Positions 1 through 6,769 of a DNA stretch of 16,549 nucleotides are shown piece after piece (the stretch's first letter is position 1; each line of letters opens with the position of its first letter). Source of the stretch: Planctomycetaceae bacterium (GTDB lineage: Bacteria > Planctomycetota > Phycisphaerae > Phycisphaerales > SM1A02); NCBI GenBank assembly GCA_002685335.1, contig NYWY01000029.1, positions 1-16,549 on the forward strand, read 5' to 3'. The notes below the pieces were generated by a model. That model was given only the letters and a program-made list of their open reading frames with translations. It had not been told where the DNA came from and ran no database searches. Position numbers and translations under genes: made by a program.

Positions 1-345
1 GACATGAAGTGCACCGAGGTGGTGGTGCTCGACGTGACCGGTCTCAGCCAGGTCTCGGATTTCATCGTCATCGGAACCGGAACCAGCGATCGCCAGATGC
101 GATCGGTCGCACAGTCCCTCGAGGACTACGGAAAGGAATGCGGTGACCCGCCGTTCCGGACCAATCGCGACACCGCCACCAGTTGGGTGGTCTCGGATTT
201 CGTGGACACCGTGGTGCATCTCTTCGAGTCTTCGCAGCGGATGTACTACGACATCGAGACGCTCTGGCGAAATGGAGCCAGGGTGGAGTGGCGCCGCCCC
301 GAAGATCTCAAGGGAACGGAAGCCGAAGACGCTCCGGGAACCTGA
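1..345 (+). CDS. rsfS: Ribosomal silencing factor RsfS (5' end missing)
   Basis: This is the C-terminal 114 residues of an RsfS/DUF143 protein; the reading frame is open to the window edge. The family binds ribosomal protein uL14 on the 50S subunit and blocks subunit joining when nutrients are scarce. The run VVVLDVTGLS, then DFIVIGTGTSDRQ, and later a Trp-Val-Val/Asp-Phe-x-Asp block and 'YYDIETLW' match the family core in order. An ATG lies at position 4, but in the family about 15-25 residues normally precede the 'VVVLDV' strand, so the true start is probably upstream of the window. The acidic tail after the conserved Trp is variable in the family. panD follows after 16 bp, so the two are probably cotranscribed. 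Confidence 0.93.
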   Translation, partial: DMKCTEVVVLDVTGLSQVSDFIVIGTGTSDRQMRSVAQSLEDYGKECGDPPFRTNRDTATSWVVSDFVDTVVHLFESSQRMYYDIETLWRNGARVEWRRPEDLKGTEAEDAPGT

Positions 346-361
346 GTCGCAGGAGAGTGTG

Positions 362-733
362 ATGCTTCGGGAAGTGTTGTTCGCAAAGATCCACGGCGCC
401 GCGGTCACCCAGTGCGACCCCGATTACGTCGGATCCATCACCATCGATACCGAACTTCTGGATGCCACCGGCCTCCGGGTCAACGAGAAGGTTCTCGTCT
501 GCGACGTCGACAGTGGCAGTCGGTTCGAGACCTACGTCTTCAAGGGTGAGGCCGGCAGCGGGATCATCGGGATCAACGGGGCGGCCGCAAGGCTCACCGC
601 TCCCGGAAACACCGTGCTCATCATGTCGTTCTGCCACATGACCCTCGAGGAGATGGAACGTCATCACCCGAAGGTGGCGATCATCGGTGAGGGAAACCGC
701 ATCGAGCGGATGATCTCCTACGACCCGGACTGA
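362..733 (+). CDS. panD: Aspartate 1-decarboxylase proenzyme
   Basis: PanD converts L-aspartate to beta-alanine, the precursor of pantothenate and CoA, in the cytoplasm. The proenzyme cleaves itself between Gly24 and Ser25, and Ser25 becomes the pyruvoyl cofactor. Starting at ATG 362 gives 123 residues, in which Lys9, His11, Tyr22, Gly24-Ser25, Arg54, Thr57 and Tyr58 all fall at the E. coli numbering. The NGAAARL motif near residue 72 is also present. This alignment fixes the start: the frame stays open upstream to an ATG inside rsfS, but that extension has no family counterpart. AGGAG at 351-355 is a good ribosome binding site 6 bases before the ATG. No other pantothenate gene is visible nearby. 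Confidence 0.97.
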   Translation: MLREVLFAKIHGAAVTQCDPDYVGSITIDTELLDATGLRVNEKVLVCDVDSGSRFETYVFKGEAGSGIIGINGAAARLTAPGNTVLIMSFCHMTLEEMERHHPKVAIIGEGNRIERMISYDPD

Positions 734-734
734 G

Positions 735-751
735 CCCGCGTGCATCGCGGG
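735..751 (+). terminator. Terminator-like hairpin after panD
   Basis: CCCGCG (735-740), loop TGCAT, CGCGGG (746-751) forms a perfect 6-bp GC stem that starts two bases after the panD stop. No T-run follows, so it is either a weak or factor-assisted terminator or an mRNA 3'-end stabiliser. The rest of the spacer to 830 shows no convincing promoter. Confidence 0.45.
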
Positions 752-830
752 TGGGGACGAATTCGTTCGGCGGACCGGGACTGGACCGATAGGGTGAGGC
801 TTCGGTCGGATCGGAAGAACGGAGATCTGC

Positions 831-2696
831 ATGAGATTCAGTTCGATTCGCATTCAGATGCTGGGTTCGGTGCTGCTGCTTCTGCTGGCCATGGGTCGGA
901 CGAACGCTTCGGATCTGGTCGGCACCTGGTGGGGTGATGCGCCGGTCCCCGGCGGTGGCGTCTTCGTGCAACTCGACGTGGTGGAAGCGGCGAATCCGAT
1001 CGACGGGATCGAGGTCTCGGTTTCCATTCCGAAACTGGGATTGTTCGCGAGCCGACCACGGTCGATCGATTTCAATGGGGATGAACTGGACATCACGACC
1101 TCGGGGTCGGGAGTCGGGGTGGAGATCAAGGTCTTCAAGCCCGACGCCGACGGCCGGTCAGCGGCGAGTTTCACCTTCACCGAAGGACCCCCGCGGTTGG
1201 TCGCCCTGGAACGCTGCGATTTCACCGTGCAGAAGGTTCCCGCGGTGCGAGCCCTCCCGGGTGCGGTCCGTCACGACGGGATGCTCGAGCTCCCCGGTGG
1301 GGGGCGACTTCCGATCACGGTCGTCTTCGCCGAATGGAATGGTGTTCGGCATGGCCTGATCGACATCCCGGCCCAGGGTGTACAGGGCCTGGTACTGCTC
1401 GCCACGGGGCTGGAGGCCCCGAAGGAGGTCGCCAAGGGCGAGGCATCGATCGAGTCCCATCCGGAAGCTCGTGGCTGGCGGGTGCCGGTGCCGGTGGAAG
1501 CATCTCTGGTGGTGCGGCCGGAGGGGGATTCCCTCGTGGGGCGGTTCCGTCAAGGTCCGGTCACGATTCCCGTCGCGTTCAAGCGAATGGCGGATGCGAA
1601 GCTTCTGGTGAGTCGTCGACCCCAGGATCCGGTTCCGCCATTCCCGTACCGGGAGATCGAACTCGAAATCCCCACGCCTGCCGGGCACGTGCTGGCTGGA
1701 ACCCTTCTGGTTCCTGGCCTCGACCCGGCGATTCAAGGGCATCCGGCCGTGGCCCTGGTCACGGGGAGCGGGCAACAGAATCGTGACGAAGAGATCTTCG
1801 GCCATCGTCCCTTTCGAGTACTCGCAGATCGCCTCGCGCGGGCGGGAATCGTCTCCCTTCGATTCGATGACCGAGGCATCGCCGGAAGCACCGGTGATTT
1901 CGCCACCGCCACCACGTTGGACTTCGCGTTCGATGCCGCCGCGGTTCTGGCATACCTCCAACGTCGGCCCGAGACGGACCCGGATCAATGCGGGGTGGTC
2001 GGTCACAGTGAGGGCGGCGCGGTCGCGGCGATCGTCGCGGCAGGCATGGCTCCGGGGTTCCCTGACGTTCGGGGCGCTTTCGTCGTCTCGATCGCGGGCA
2101 CCGGGGTCGATGGTGGGGACGTGCTCGCGGATCAACTCCCCAGGACGTATCGCGCCATGGGAGTCGACGAGGCTTCGATCGAATCGATCTCCGAGGTGCA
2201 GCGACTGGTCCTCGAGCTGATCCGGGACCCTGATTCAGCCCTGGAGGCGAAGGTGGAGGCGATTCGGGAGCTGCAACGAAGACAGTTGGCCCTGCAGGGG
2301 GCGGAGATCGACCAGGAGATGCTGGCCTCGCTCGAAGCGGCGGGTGTCGAACAATTGACTTCCCCCTGGATGGAGACCTTCGTGCGATTCGATCCGGCGG
2401 AGGCCTGGGGAAGGGTTCGGGTTCCCGTGCTCGCGGTCAACGGCACCTTGGACACGCAGGTGTCGTCGGAACTCAACCTCGGATCGATCGTCACCGCGGT
2501 GGAGGCGGGAGGAGGCCGAGTGGAGGCGATCCGATTCGAGGGCCTCAACCATCTGCTCCAGCCCGCGATCACCGGGGGCGTCGACGAGTACGGCTCGATC
2601 GACATCACGATGGACGAAAAGGCCCTCGCCGTGATCACGGCCTGGATCGGCCAGGTCACCGATGATGCGAATCCCACCCGGAAGGAGACCCCGTGA
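831..2696 (+). CDS. Secreted alpha/beta hydrolase with duplicated beta-rich N-terminal region
   Basis: The 621-residue protein begins with a signal peptide (residues 1-26, hydrophobic core LGSVLLLLLA, likely cut after TNA-S). Residues about 30-130 and 150-252 look like two copies of a beta-rich domain; both end in a similar block (FTEGPPRLVALER and FRQGPVTIPVAFKR). The hydrolase domain covers about 285-610. It has the oxyanion-side motif TGSGQQNRDE, the nucleophile elbow GHSEGG (Ser393), a catalytic acid in NGTLDTQ (Asp541) and GLNHL (His574), so the triad is complete. An alpha-helical cap lies at about 430-510. This matches the broad esterase/peptidase-like COG1073-type hydrolases; the substrate cannot be told from sequence. 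GGAG at 821-824 supports the ATG at 831. The stop overlaps the trmB start by one base. Confidence 0.85.
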   Translation: MRFSSIRIQMLGSVLLLLLAMGRTNASDLVGTWWGDAPVPGGGVFVQLDVVEAANPIDGIEVSVSIPKLGLFASRPRSIDFNGDELDITTSGSGVGVEIKVFKPDADGRSAASFTFTEGPPRLVALERCDFTVQKVPAVRALPGAVRHDGMLELPGGGRLPITVVFAEWNGVRHGLIDIPAQGVQGLVLLATGLEAPKEVAKGEASIESHPEARGWRVPVPVEASLVVRPEGDSLVGRFRQGPVTIPVAFKRMADAKLLVSRRPQDPVPPFPYREIELEIPTPAGHVLAGTLLVPGLDPAIQGHPAVALVTGSGQQNRDEEIFGHRPFRVLADRLARAGIVSLRFDDRGIAGSTGDFATATTLDFAFDAAAVLAYLQRRPETDPDQCGVVGHSEGGAVAAIVAAGMAPGFPDVRGAFVVSIAGTGVDGGDVLADQLPRTYRAMGVDEASIESISEVQRLVLELIRDPDSALEAKVEAIRELQRRQLALQGAEIDQEMLASLEAAGVEQLTSPWMETFVRFDPAEAWGRVRVPVLAVNGTLDTQVSSELNLGSIVTAVEAGGGRVEAIRFEGLNHLLQPAITGGVDEYGSIDITMDEKALAVITAWIGQVTDDANPTRKETP

Positions 2697-3349
2697 TGTC
2701 GTTCGGTCTGAGTCGAGGACAGGAGCAGGATTTTGCAGGCTATGGACTCGATCGACGGGATGTTCCCCCGTTCGAGACCGGAGCCTGGGACCCGCGGTCG
2801 CTCTTCGAAGACCCCGAACATCCCTTCGAACTCGAGATCGGTTCCGGCAAGGGGACGTTTCTCGTCCAGCAGTCGGGGCTTCAGCCCGACACCAACTTCC
2901 TCGGCATCGAGTGGGCGGGGGAGTTCTTCCGATTCGCGGCGGATCGTATTCGGCGTCACGCCATGTCGAATGTCCGGATGCTCCATGACGACGCCACGGA
3001 GATCGTCTCGCATCGACTTCCGGAAGGATGCTGTCGGGTCATCCATCTCTACTTCAGTGACCCGTGGCCGAAGACCCGTCATCACAAGCGAAGAGTCCTT
3101 CAGGATGAGACGGTCCGGGCGTTTCATCGGGTTCTCGAGCCGGGGGGGGAGTTGCGGCTGGTGACCGATCACGATGAACTCTGGGCCTGGTACGAGGATC
3201 ATGCGACTCGTCACCAGGATCTCTTTCGACGCGAGGTCTTCGAACGTCCGGAATCCGCGGGTGATGGCGAGGTCGTGGGAACCAATTTCGAACGGAAGTT
3301 TCGACGGGAGGGTCGACCGTTTCATGCGATGACCCTGTTCCGACGCTGA
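2696..3349 (+). CDS. trmB: tRNA (guanine-N7-)-methyltransferase
   Basis: TrmB methylates N7 of G46 in the variable loop of tRNAs, using S-adenosylmethionine. The 217-residue protein has the SAM-binding motif ELEIGSGKG (45-53), an acidic residue after strand 2 (GIEW, Glu72), and the family signature FSDPWPKTRHHKRR (about 120-133), which carries the Asp and Arg/Lys residues used for tRNA binding and catalysis. Length is typical. The ATG at 2696 uses the last base of the preceding stop codon (TGATG), and AGGAG at 2683-2687 lies 8 bases before it. A GTG at 2693 would add only one residue and leaves a poorer spacing. The overlap implies translational coupling to the hydrolase, although no functional link between the two is evident. 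Confidence 0.96.
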   Translation: MSFGLSRGQEQDFAGYGLDRRDVPPFETGAWDPRSLFEDPEHPFELEIGSGKGTFLVQQSGLQPDTNFLGIEWAGEFFRFAADRIRRHAMSNVRMLHDDATEIVSHRLPEGCCRVIHLYFSDPWPKTRHHKRRVLQDETVRAFHRVLEPGGELRLVTDHDELWAWYEDHATRHQDLFRREVFERPESAGDGEVVGTNFERKFRREGRPFHAMTLFRR

Positions 3350-3376
3350 ATCAATGGAGTCTGGAAACCACCCTCG

Positions 3377-4591
3377 ATGAGCGCTCAATCTCCTAACCTC
3401 GATCTTCTCGCTCGTCTCGTGTCATTCGACACCACCAGTGCCCACGAACGACCGACCACGCCTCTGGGCGATTTCGTCCGACAATATCTCGACCATCCTC
3501 GGATTCGTTGCGAGCGATTCGATTGTGGCGGCGGTCGAGAGAATCTCTGGTTCGAGACGGGGCCACCGATCACCGAGGAAGGACATGGCCTACTCCTCTG
3601 CGGTCACGTCGACGTGGTTCCCGCGGACGAGCCCGAGTGGACCGGAGATCCGTTCGCGCTTCGGGTCGTCGAGAGCGAGGACGGCCCGCGAGCGGTCGGC
3701 CGGGGTGCGTGCGACATGAAGGGATTCGATTCGGTCGCGATCGATCTTCTCCGCGACCGGGCCGACGACGAATCGCTCCAGGAGCCCCTCTGTCTTCTCC
3801 TCACGTGTGACGAGGAGATCGGGACCGTGGGAGCCGGGCGATTCGTGGGGCAATGGGGCGATCGCCCGATTCCTCACCGAACCATCGTGGGCGAACCGAC
3901 GTCGCTTCGACCGGTACGGGGTCACAAGGGGCATCTGTCCATCTCGATCGAGATCGGTGGACGTGGATGCCACACCGGATTCCCTGATCGGGGCGCGAAT
4001 GCCGTCGAGCGGGCCCTCCCGGTCTTCGCCGGGCTCAAGCGTCTCCGGGAAGAGATGGTCGAAGAGCGCAGCGACGCCAGTTCCCTTTTTCCGGAGACTC
4101 CGTTCCCGGTATTGACCATCGCCTCGGTCCGGGCGGGTACCGCGATCAACGTGATGCCCGATCGGTGTTCCCTCCGCGTCGGCGCACGGCTTCTGCCGGG
4201 TTGTTCGGCGGCCGAGTTCCTGCCTCGCGTCGCCGCGGCGATCGAGGCGCAAGGAGTCGAGGTGGATCTGCGAGCGGGACTCGAACATCCGATCCCGGAT
4301 TCGGCGAACGGTCCGGCGGAGAATGCCTGCGTGGTCATCGCCACCAACGACACGCCTTCGTACGCGATTCCGGGCGACGATCCGTTCCTGGCCGAGGTCG
4401 GTCGATTGGTGGGCGCCGACCAGGAGCTGGGCGCGAACTTCGGCACCGACGCCGGGCGTCTCGCGCCGCTGGGATGCCGGAGCGTGGTCTTCGGACCGGG
4501 GGACATTTCCGTCGCTCATCGGCCGGACGAGTGGATTCCGGTCGCTGAACTGGTGCGGGCTCGAGGTCTGCTCGAATCCCTGGTCCGTTAG
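3377..4591 (+). CDS. argE: M20 family deacetylase, ArgE-type (acetylornithine deacetylase)
   Basis: ArgE hydrolyses N2-acetylornithine to ornithine and acetate in arginine synthesis, using a two-metal centre. The 404-residue sequence has all M20 ligands: His77 and catalytic Asp79 in GHVDVVP, bridging Asp113 in GACDMKG, the base Glu146 with Glu147 in CDEEIG, Glu173 in GEPTSLRP, and His381 near the end in VAHRPDEW. ArgE-specific blocks are also present (DEPEWTGDPF, GHKGHLSISIE). The start at 3377 has no clear Shine-Dalgarno sequence. It follows trmB by 27 bp in the same direction. DapE (succinyl-diaminopimelate desuccinylase) is the main alternative, but the GEPT-x-RPVRGHKG stretch favours ArgE. 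The final codons lie inside the first copy of a tandem repeat. Confidence 0.85.
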   Translation: MSAQSPNLDLLARLVSFDTTSAHERPTTPLGDFVRQYLDHPRIRCERFDCGGGRENLWFETGPPITEEGHGLLLCGHVDVVPADEPEWTGDPFALRVVESEDGPRAVGRGACDMKGFDSVAIDLLRDRADDESLQEPLCLLLTCDEEIGTVGAGRFVGQWGDRPIPHRTIVGEPTSLRPVRGHKGHLSISIEIGGRGCHTGFPDRGANAVERALPVFAGLKRLREEMVEERSDASSLFPETPFPVLTIASVRAGTAINVMPDRCSLRVGARLLPGCSAAEFLPRVAAAIEAQGVEVDLRAGLEHPIPDSANGPAENACVVIATNDTPSYAIPGDDPFLAEVGRLVGADQELGANFGTDAGRLAPLGCRSVVFGPGDISVAHRPDEWIPVAELVRARGLLESLVR

Positions 4592-4666
4592 GACCATGAG
4601 CTGGAGTCCGTGGTTCGTCCGGACCGTGGCCTGAAATTCCGGGTCCGTCAGGGCCGCGGGCCGGAT
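4577..4666. repeat. Three degenerate 30-bp tandem repeats with internal dyads
   Basis: Units at 4577-4606, 4607-4636 and 4637-4666 align without gaps. The shared pattern is TCC, then GGTCCGT or GGTTCGT, a short spacer, and GGACC or GGGCC. Units 1 and 2 agree at roughly 22 of 30 positions by eye. Each unit holds a small inverted repeat of the type GGTCC-N-GGACC. The first unit spans the argE stop codon (TAG, 4589-4591). The array fills the spacer between the convergent argE and the small membrane protein gene, so a role in bidirectional termination is possible; there is no T-run. Confidence 0.7.
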
Positions 4667-4670
4667 CGGA

Positions 4671-4922
4671 TCATTCCGCCATGGCGGGGACCCGTTCCCC
4701 TTCGGCACCCGGCTGAAGCTCGTCGTCCATGGACATGACGTAGCCGATCAAGGCCAGAATCATCAGCGCGACCGCGATGATGGTCATCTTCTTGCTGGCT
4801 CGTCCGGAGCGGAGGGACGAATCGTGACGGCTGGGGGAGGTGCTAGGCATGCTCGAGAGGATACCGGGGGACCGACGATCGAGTCGGTTGAAGCCGGGCC
4901 TGGAGCGGGAGGAGCCGGTCAT
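4671..4922 (-). CDS. Small single-pass membrane protein, unknown function
   Basis: This gene encodes 83 residues if it starts at the ATG (4922) that overlaps the stop of the nitrilase gene as ATGA. A second ATG at 4850 would give 59 residues. Both starts lack a good ribosome binding site; the overlap favours coupled translation from 4922, but the first 24 residues are Arg/Ser-rich and may not be real. The supported part is a basic, serine-rich N-terminal segment (ending RASKK), one hydrophobic helix (residues about 47-64 of the long form) and an acidic tail with DDE and EGE. The charge pattern predicts a cytoplasmic N-terminus. No family was recognised. It is the last gene of the three-gene minus-strand cassette and ends four bases before the tandem repeats. 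Confidence 0.55.
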   Translation of the reverse strand: MTGSSRSRPGFNRLDRRSPGILSSMPSTSPSRHDSSLRSGRASKKMTIIAVALMILALIGYVMSMDDELQPGAEGERVPAMAE

Positions 4923-6331
4923 CGACCTGGGGGAGGTGGAGTGTCGAGCGATCGAACCGGCCGCCGGTTGGCGATCTCCACCAGGTTCCCGTCCGGATCA
5001 CGAAAATGAATCGAGCGGAGCGGGCCGGTCGTCCCCGGACGGTCCACCGGGCCGAGGGCGATCGGAATCCCGAAGCGGCGGAGATGTTCGAGCCAATCTT
5101 CGATGGAAGCTCGGGACACCAGGCAGAGATCCGTCGAGCCCCAGGTCGGACGACTCCCGGAGATCGCTCCATCATCCTCCTCGGTTCGCAGTTCCAGTCT
5201 CTGGGAACCGAATTGCAGGGATCTGACGTCTCCGTCGTGTCGGACCTCCTCGAATCCAAGGACTCGCCGGTAGAACCGAACCGCATGATCCGGGTCCCGC
5301 ACCGTCAGCACCAGATGCTCGATCGAATCGATCAGCGGAGCGCCGGTCGGGGTCACGGCAGGAGTTTCATCGTCGATGAAGGATGCCACGCCCTGTCGGC
5401 GACGGTCGACGGTGAGATGCAGGACATCGGGTCGGCTGTAGTGTCCCGCGACATCGAAGTTCTGACGCTCACCATGAATCGGATCGGCGTCGATCTCGAC
5501 CAGGAGCATTCCCTCCTTGCCGGGAGGAATGCCATCCGGCGGCGAGATCCAATTTCCGTCGGGGCCGGCGATGCAGGACCCTCCAGCCTGAAGGACCGTC
5601 GGATCTCCGTGTTCGTCGAGCGCCTCGCGGAGCTCGGCGAGTTCCGGCAGGTCGGCGGGAACGTCCTGGGCGTTCAGGACGCCGCAGACGCTGATTGCGT
5701 AACAACGCCCTTCCCGGGCGACCACCCGGGTGAGGTCGGCGGTGTTGGCCGGAGCCCCCGGCCAAAGCATGAGATGCACATCGAGGCCGTCGGCCTGCAG
5801 GGCGGCCCGGGCCATCGGCATCCAGTTCTCCCAGCAGTTCAGTGCGCCGACCCGGAATCCATCGACCATTCGAGTCCGGAGTCCGTGCCCGTCGCCGTGG
5901 GCCCAGCAGAGTCGCTCCTCGTAGGTCGGCACCAGCTTGCGGTGGCTGTTGACCAGATGCCCTTCGGCATCGATCCAGAAGGCGGTGCAGAAGAGTGAAT
6001 GACCTCCGCGATCAGTACCTCGTTCCACCGCCCCGAGCACCACTTGAACCCCTCGGACCGCGGCGGCGGCGCACACCGATTCCAGATGGCCGTGGGCCGG
6101 AGCCACGGCCTGGTCGACGTAGCGAGCGTGAATCGCTTTTTGTCGTGCGGCGTCGAATTCCGCCCCGCCGGTTCGTGAGAGCCAGACGGGATATCCGGGA
6201 AGGCAGGCTTCGGGAAAGACCACGAGGTCGGCGTCGGCATCAGCCGCCGCATGGACATGGGCGACGATCCGATCGGTGGTCGCACCACGATCCAGCAGTG
6301 AGGATCGACACTGGATCGCCGCGATCTTCAT
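4919..6331 (-). CDS. Nitrilase fused to a GLOD5-like VOC domain
   Basis: Residues 1-315 form a nitrilase domain with the full Glu-Lys-Cys triad: Glu41 in VFPEACLPGYP, Lys132 in HRKLVPTYEERLCW and Cys166 in LNCWENW. These motifs are those of true nitrilases (branch 1, including cyanide hydratases and aliphatic nitrilases), which convert nitriles to carboxylic acids or amides, rather than of amidases. After a short linker, residues 334-457 form a vicinal-oxygen-chelate domain with IEHLVLTVRDPDHAVRFY, GSTDLCLVS and IHFRDPDGNLVEI, closest in pattern to GLOD5 glyoxalase-like proteins. Candidate metal ligands are His339, Glu380 and Glu452; Asp401 sits where many VOC proteins have a second His. The usual nitrilase ends near 310-350 residues, so the fusion adds about 130. 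The start overlaps the upstream stop as ATGA. The substrate is unknown. Confidence 0.88.
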   Translation of the reverse strand: MKIAAIQCRSSLLDRGATTDRIVAHVHAAADADADLVVFPEACLPGYPVWLSRTGGAEFDAARQKAIHARYVDQAVAPAHGHLESVCAAAAVRGVQVVLGAVERGTDRGGHSLFCTAFWIDAEGHLVNSHRKLVPTYEERLCWAHGDGHGLRTRMVDGFRVGALNCWENWMPMARAALQADGLDVHLMLWPGAPANTADLTRVVAREGRCYAISVCGVLNAQDVPADLPELAELREALDEHGDPTVLQAGGSCIAGPDGNWISPPDGIPPGKEGMLLVEIDADPIHGERQNFDVAGHYSRPDVLHLTVDRRRQGVASFIDDETPAVTPTGAPLIDSIEHLVLTVRDPDHAVRFYRRVLGFEEVRHDGDVRSLQFGSQRLELRTEEDDGAISGSRPTWGSTDLCLVSRASIEDWLEHLRRFGIPIALGPVDRPGTTGPLRSIHFRDPDGNLVEIANRRPVRSLDTPPPPGR

Positions 6332-6747
6332 TCGTCGCCTCGGTCCGTACCGGCTCCTCGATCCGAGACCGCACCACTGGAGGGCTTGTGCCAGTCATGG
6401 TCGGGATCGGAGTGGAGGGCTCGGCCCGCCAGTCGGATGCACCGACGGCAGACGAAGGCTTCCGGTCGAACCGGGCTCTGGAAGGCCGGATCGGTCCTGG
6501 GCTCGAGGCAGAGCGTGCAGACCCACGAGGGGGGGGCATCCGGGGCTTCGGAGGTCGTGGGCGGTGGGGCGTCGTTGATTCCCGCGTCGATCACCGCCCG
6601 CCAGGCGGTCGAGAGGCAGTCGCCGCAGATGCAGGAGCCCTGGTGGCCCTCCACGAGGGGGATTTCGTCCGTCCAAGACCTCATGCAGAAGTCGCAGAGG
6701 ATGTCCGAGGGGAGGATTGCCTGAGGATCAGCGCCGGGTCGTTGCAT
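6328..6747 (-). CDS. Protein with two ClpX-N-type C4 zinc fingers
   Basis: Starting at ATG 6747 gives 139 residues. Two modules share the same spacing, C-x2-C-x19-C-x2-C: Cys18/21/41/44 and Cys77/80/100/103. Around them are LCDFC...CGDCLSTAW and VCTLC...CRRCIRLAGRA. The layout resembles the zinc-binding domain at the N-terminus of ClpX (CxxC about 18 residues before a second CxxC), which mediates dimerisation and binds adaptors and substrates. There is no AAA+ ATPase domain, so this is a stand-alone double finger. AGGA lies 10 bases before ATG 6747 on this strand. ATG 6771 and earlier ATGs would extend it into the divergent kinase gene. The stop overlaps the nitrilase start (ATGA). Function is inferred only; it may serve as an adaptor or scaffold. 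Confidence 0.72.
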   Translation of the reverse strand: MQRPGADPQAILPSDILCDFCMRSWTDEIPLVEGHQGSCICGDCLSTAWRAVIDAGINDAPPPTTSEAPDAPPSWVCTLCLEPRTDPAFQSPVRPEAFVCRRCIRLAGRALHSDPDHDWHKPSSGAVSDRGAGTDRGDE

Positions 6748-6769
6748 GGAGCCGTATCCTACGTCGGTC

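Noticed and set aside
143..361. N-terminal extension of PanD by 73 residues
   Set aside because: It overlaps rsfS in another frame, and the ATG at 362 puts every catalytic residue at the standard PanD numbering with a good ribosome binding site.
2132..3388. 418-codon minus-strand frame opposite the hydrolase and trmB
   Set aside because: The plus strand carries clear family motifs (GHSEGG triad, DPWPKxRHxKRR) over the same DNA. Long antisense frames are common in high-GC genes.
4577..4666. The tandem repeats as a CRISPR array
   Set aside because: The units are directly adjacent with no spacers, are degenerate, and no cas gene is present.
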